From: Fragilaria crotonensis
Taxonomy: Eukaryota; Bacillariophyta; Fragilariophyceae; Fragilariales; Fragilariaceae
Reading direction: 5' to 3'
Length of the DNA stretch: 48,664 nt
Assembly (NCBI GenBank): GCA_022925895.1
Contig: JAKSYS010000491.1
Span: 1 to 48,664, forward strand
Shown: positions 45,586-48,664 of the stretch, piece by piece
Position numbering within the stretch: position 1 is the first letter of the stretch
Layout: every line of letters begins with the position of its first letter
Program-made: the position numbers and the translations under genes
Notes under the pieces: model-generated
Seen by the model: the letters and a program-made list of their open reading frames with translations, nothing else
Database searches by the model: none
Told to the model about the DNA's origin: nothing

Positions 45586-47584
45586 ATGAAAGTTTCAACT
45601 CTTATTTTGCTAATTGTAAGGACATGGACTTGGCAACAAGTTGCAAGGTATGGCTCGGCATTCACCATTCCCAGGTCACAACAACGGTGGACTCAGCATG
45701 AGACCACCTCCATCACTACTACGACCTTGTCCATGAACAATATTGAACCCATCGAGGACTTTCCCAACGGCTCTCCAGATGTGAATGATTCTAGTGGTGA
45801 TAGTTTAACCGATGAGATTATCTCCGCAACTGTTGACGTTGCCAAGGATCTGGCGATTGCCGCCTTGGATGCGACAGAAAAGGGACTAGAAGCTATTGAT
45901 GATGCTCACCAGGTGAGCAAAGACAAGCTGAAAAAGGAGAAGAAATATCTAGTTATTGGTGGAGGCTGGGGTGGTTGGGGTGCCGCGAAAGCGCTTTGCG
46001 AATCTGGTATTGACGCCGAGGTTATCCTTTTAGATGCCTTGCCAGATCCAACTGGGAAAACGCCGTACCTCTCCAAGACAGGGAAGCCTGTCGAGGCCGG
46101 AACTCGTGGTTTTTGGAAGGACTACCCGAACATCAACAAGTTGTGTCAAGATCTAGGTCTCTCCGATGACGAGGTATTTTCTCCTTTCACAAACTCTTCC
46201 TTTTATTCCCCCGATGGCCTGGAGGCTACAGCACCTGTGTTTTCGGAGGCCAAGCTCCCGAAGCTTCCCGATATACCATTCTTTCACAGTTCTCAGAACA
46301 GCCTTTTCCACAGCTACCATCACCTCTGGGTCAAGTATTAGCCACATCTCAGCTGTTTGAAAGAATACCTATTCAAGATCGAGCCAGTATGATTGGCTTG
46401 CTGTTGGCTACAGTTGACTGTTTGGGTGGCAATCAAGAAGTTCAGGTTCAATACGATCGAATGACGGCTCATGAATTATTCCTTCGGTTCGGCATCAGTA
46501 AGCGACTTGTCGACGACTTTATTCGTCCCACCTTGCTGGTTGGTCTCTTCAAGCCACCCGAGGAGTTGAGTGCCTGGTCGTCATGGAGCTTCTTTACTAC
46601 TACGCATTGGCTCACCAGGATTCATTTGATGTGCGCTGGATACGCAATGGAACTGTGAGCGATTCCTTGATTGCGCCCATGGCAGAAAAATTACAGAGTG
46701 ATTATGATTTAAAGGTAATGGGTGGATGTCGAGTAGGAAAGATTTCTCTCGACTCCGTGGATGGACAGAAACTGAGTGTCTCGTCCGTGGAGTACACCAC
46801 CATGTCTGGGCAGAAGGAGGTGATCGATAACGTGGATGGTATCGTCCTGGCCTTGGGTTGCAAGGGTTTGGAAGCTGTTGTGAATGCTTCACCAGACTTA
46901 GCGAAACTTCCCGCGTTTTCTGCCGCGGCCTCGCTGAAGGGCATTGATGTGATTAGCGTTCGACTCTGGCTGGACAAGGTAGTTCCAACGAGAACGCCAG
47001 CCAACGTGTTTTCACGATTTGATGAATTGCGGGGTGCAGGTGGAACATTCTTCATGCTTGATCAATTGCAAGACAATAATGAGGCCTTGTGGGGAGGTGA
47101 GAAACCTCAAGGATCGGTCTTGGGATGTGATTTCTACAATGCTGGTGGTTTGTTGAGCCTCTCCGATGAAGACTTGGTTAGCATTCTGATGGAAGATTTG
47201 TTACCCAGTGCGGTTCCTCAGTTCGCCAATGCCAAGGTTGTCGATTCGTGGGTGGGAAAGTTCCCAGGAACTGTCTCGTGGTTTGCACCAGGTAGCTTTC
47301 TCAAGAGGCCTCCGACCGAAGGTGCTGGTCCGGTGTTGCCCACGGTGAAGTTTGCTGGTGATCTTGTACGAATGGGAGACCGCGAGCACGGAGCCAAGGG
47401 CCTGTGTCAAGAACGCGCCTTTGTGAGCGGTTTCGAAGCAGCCAATTCGTTACTGCGATCTACTGTGTCGAACTTCAACATGCATCCGGTACTAGCAGTG
47501 CGTGAGGATGAACCGTTGTTCAAGGCTGCAGTCACAATCAACAGGGGTGTCATGAACTACTTGCCTCGGTTCTGGGTTCGATGA
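45586..47584 (+). CDS. Plastid-targeted FAD amine-oxidase / carotene-desaturase-like protein
   Basis: About 666 aa after repair, ATG 45586. The N-terminus is a hydrophobic signal peptide followed by GSA|FTIP, an ASAF-like cleavage site with the essential Phe, then a Ser/Thr/Arg-rich transit peptide: the bipartite signal for complex plastids. FAD binding is seen at about 123-135 (VIGGGWGGWGAAKAL). The rest matches flavin amine oxidase/phytoene-desaturase-superfamily layout: SPLGQVLATSQLF, QDRASMIGLLLATVD, RPTLLVGLFKPPEELSA, GIVLALG, and the C-terminal FAD-contact FAGDLVRMG..GAKGLCQERAFVSG. It may act in plastid isoprenoid or carotenoid metabolism; it is not clearly a canonical PDS or ZDS. Two missing bases are inferred, in T4 at 46304-46307 and CC at 46573-46574; repair gives 667 codons. 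Confidence 0.8.
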
Positions 47585-47713
47585 ACGAATAATCTTGGAG
47601 TAGGAGCTATGACATAATGTAAGAAATGAAGCATTATACATCTTGATTGGCGCTGTATTTGAATCGTTTAGATCACCGAAATAAACCAGAACACCCGTGA
47701 TTTGTTATAGGGC

Positions 47714-48436
47714 CTAGAGCCAGGGGACAAAATGCAGAGCAAATAGACATCCGAACGCTTCCACTCCGAGGATAAGTGGCGATAGAAATCCCCAAACAGG
47801 CCAGATGGATCGAATCAGCATGATAGCAATCAAGATACCATTGACAGTCAGTGTTGGAACGACTCGGGGACAATAGACATCCCAAGCTGCTGAATCTGTA
47901 ATCCTCTTGACACGAGGCAGATACAGTACTAGGTATAGCACAAGAACGGTGCTCACTCCCATTAACACCACTGATGCATACAGAAGCGGTTTGACGATGC
48001 GCTCGTCATTCACAAGGATGGGGAAAAAGCGAGTAAATTTGGCAACGACAATTGCAATTGCGACCCAAACAACTGTCCTCGCGTGAACGTGGAAAAGAAG
48101 GTGAGAAGCGCAAATTAACAATCGGGTACTGATGACAGCATTGCACGAGAGTCCCTTGCTATCCTGAGACACTGACCACTTAGAGAGTGGGTGTACCTGA
48201 TATGGAGAGCTCTCCCTTACAAGGCATCGCCATAATGCTCATTGATATGGCATCAATCTGCAGTAGACCTTTCCACGCTCACGACTGCGACTTGATCACT
48301 CTCACTCTCACGTCAACGAAGGTAAACTACAATACTTACAGGCATACACTTTATCAAAAAATCGTTCTGTTCTTGAACGGCTAGTAACTGGGACATCGTC
48401 GCCTTGCGCTACTCGTCGGTAAGGGGCCGCTGCCAT
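47714..48436 (-). CDS. TMEM128-like four-helix membrane protein
   Basis: 151 aa encoded by two exons, 48436-48340 and 48072-47714, joined by a 267-bp intron (GTAAGT...GACAG) that restores the frame (VYA|FVWVAIAIVV). ATG 48436 begins MAAAPYRRVAQG; no upstream Met is needed. A polar N-terminus of about 30 residues precedes four predicted transmembrane helices: WVAIAIVVAKF, PLLYASVVLMGVSTVLVLYLVLYL, VVPTLTVNGILIAIMLI, and WGFLSPLILGVEAFGCLFAL. The segment CPRVVPTLTV..IWPVWGFLSPLIL resembles the PALIPITTA..WHVWSFFTPLLL core of animal TMEM128. The human protein localises to the ER; molecular function is unknown. The gene is intact, and its stop lies about 130 bp from the convergent flavoprotein gene. 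Confidence 0.75.
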
Positions 48437-48664
48437 CTTCTCTTTCTGCCTTAGTTCAGATTTTAATGTTCGTGTCCATGGACGCAACGTGCACACTGTA
48501 CACCGGAGTACCAGTACTGGTACCGCATTGACTGACCTTTCACAGCATTCAAAAGTACTGGAGACTGGTGAACGTATTCTTGTACTAGAGATACATGTAG
48601 GCATGTACCAGGTACAGCAAGTACGGCGTACTGGTACAAGTACTGTACCACGAGCGCAAAAGCA
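48437..48664. other. Upstream region with extreme GTAC density
   Basis: Non-coding, upstream of the TMEM128-like gene. Thirteen GTAC palindromes fall between about 48498 and 48650, in contexts such as AGTACTGG, GGTACC, TGTACTAG and AGTACTG. Random expectation is below one. It reaches the right window edge. Confidence 0.75.

Overview
The window looks like nuclear DNA from a photosynthetic stramenopile, most likely a diatom. The reasons are short GT-AG introns (about 71-270 bp) in otherwise long exons, large cell-surface LRR proteins, a secreted protein with Pro/Thr/Ala 'PTKAPT'-type stalk repeats, and a flavoprotein whose N-terminus has a signal peptide followed by an ASAF-like plastid-import motif (GSA|FTIP). 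The core genes (RFC1, eIF4A, TBC Rab-GAP, TMEM128-like, PSP1-domain) are plainly eukaryotic. The species cannot be named from sequence alone.

Layout. 1-0.9 kb: a ~166-bp degenerate tandem repeat and a 3 x 32-bp repeat. 2.1-3.5 kb: Gfo/Idh/MocA-like oxidoreductase with a poly-proline linker (+). 3.9-5.8 kb: beta-propeller lactonase-like gene (-). 7.1-8.5 kb: histidine acid phosphatase (+) with TGA in place of the catalytic Arg codon. 8.7-14.3 kb: repeat island with two G-quadruplex-rich MITE-like copies, a ~175-bp satellite array, a ~0.8-kb-arm inverted duplication of that array and a hAT transposase relic. 15.0-16.2 kb: SDR dehydrogenase (+), whose TGA sits in a readthrough context followed by 55 open codons. 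16.9 kb: twin-CX9C mini-protein (+). 18-20.4 kb: TPR protein (-). 22.3-23.7 kb: eIF4A (+). 24.3-25.8 kb: TBC Rab-GAP (-). 26.7-32.5 kb: two convergent transmembrane LRR genes. 33.3-36.4 kb: RFC1 (-). 37.4-39.1 kb: secreted LRR protein with a repeat stalk (+). 39.6-41.0 kb: Golgi-type sulfotransferase (+). 41.4-44.0 kb: PSP1-domain protein (-). 45.6-47.6 kb: plastid-targeted FAD amine-oxidase/carotene-desaturase-like enzyme (+). 47.7-48.4 kb: TMEM128-like membrane protein (-).

The genes are not an operon. They cover housekeeping (replication, translation, vesicle traffic), plastid metabolism and the cell surface. The three LRR genes belong to one family with a shared ectodomain layout.

A caution covers the whole window. 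At least seven conserved genes are broken by single-base frame changes, and most of these lie in short homopolymer runs. Each gene becomes continuous, with total coding length divisible by three, if those bases are corrected. This fits uncorrected long-read assembly error better than gene decay, so end coordinates are given for the repaired gene extent and the breaks are listed entry by entry.
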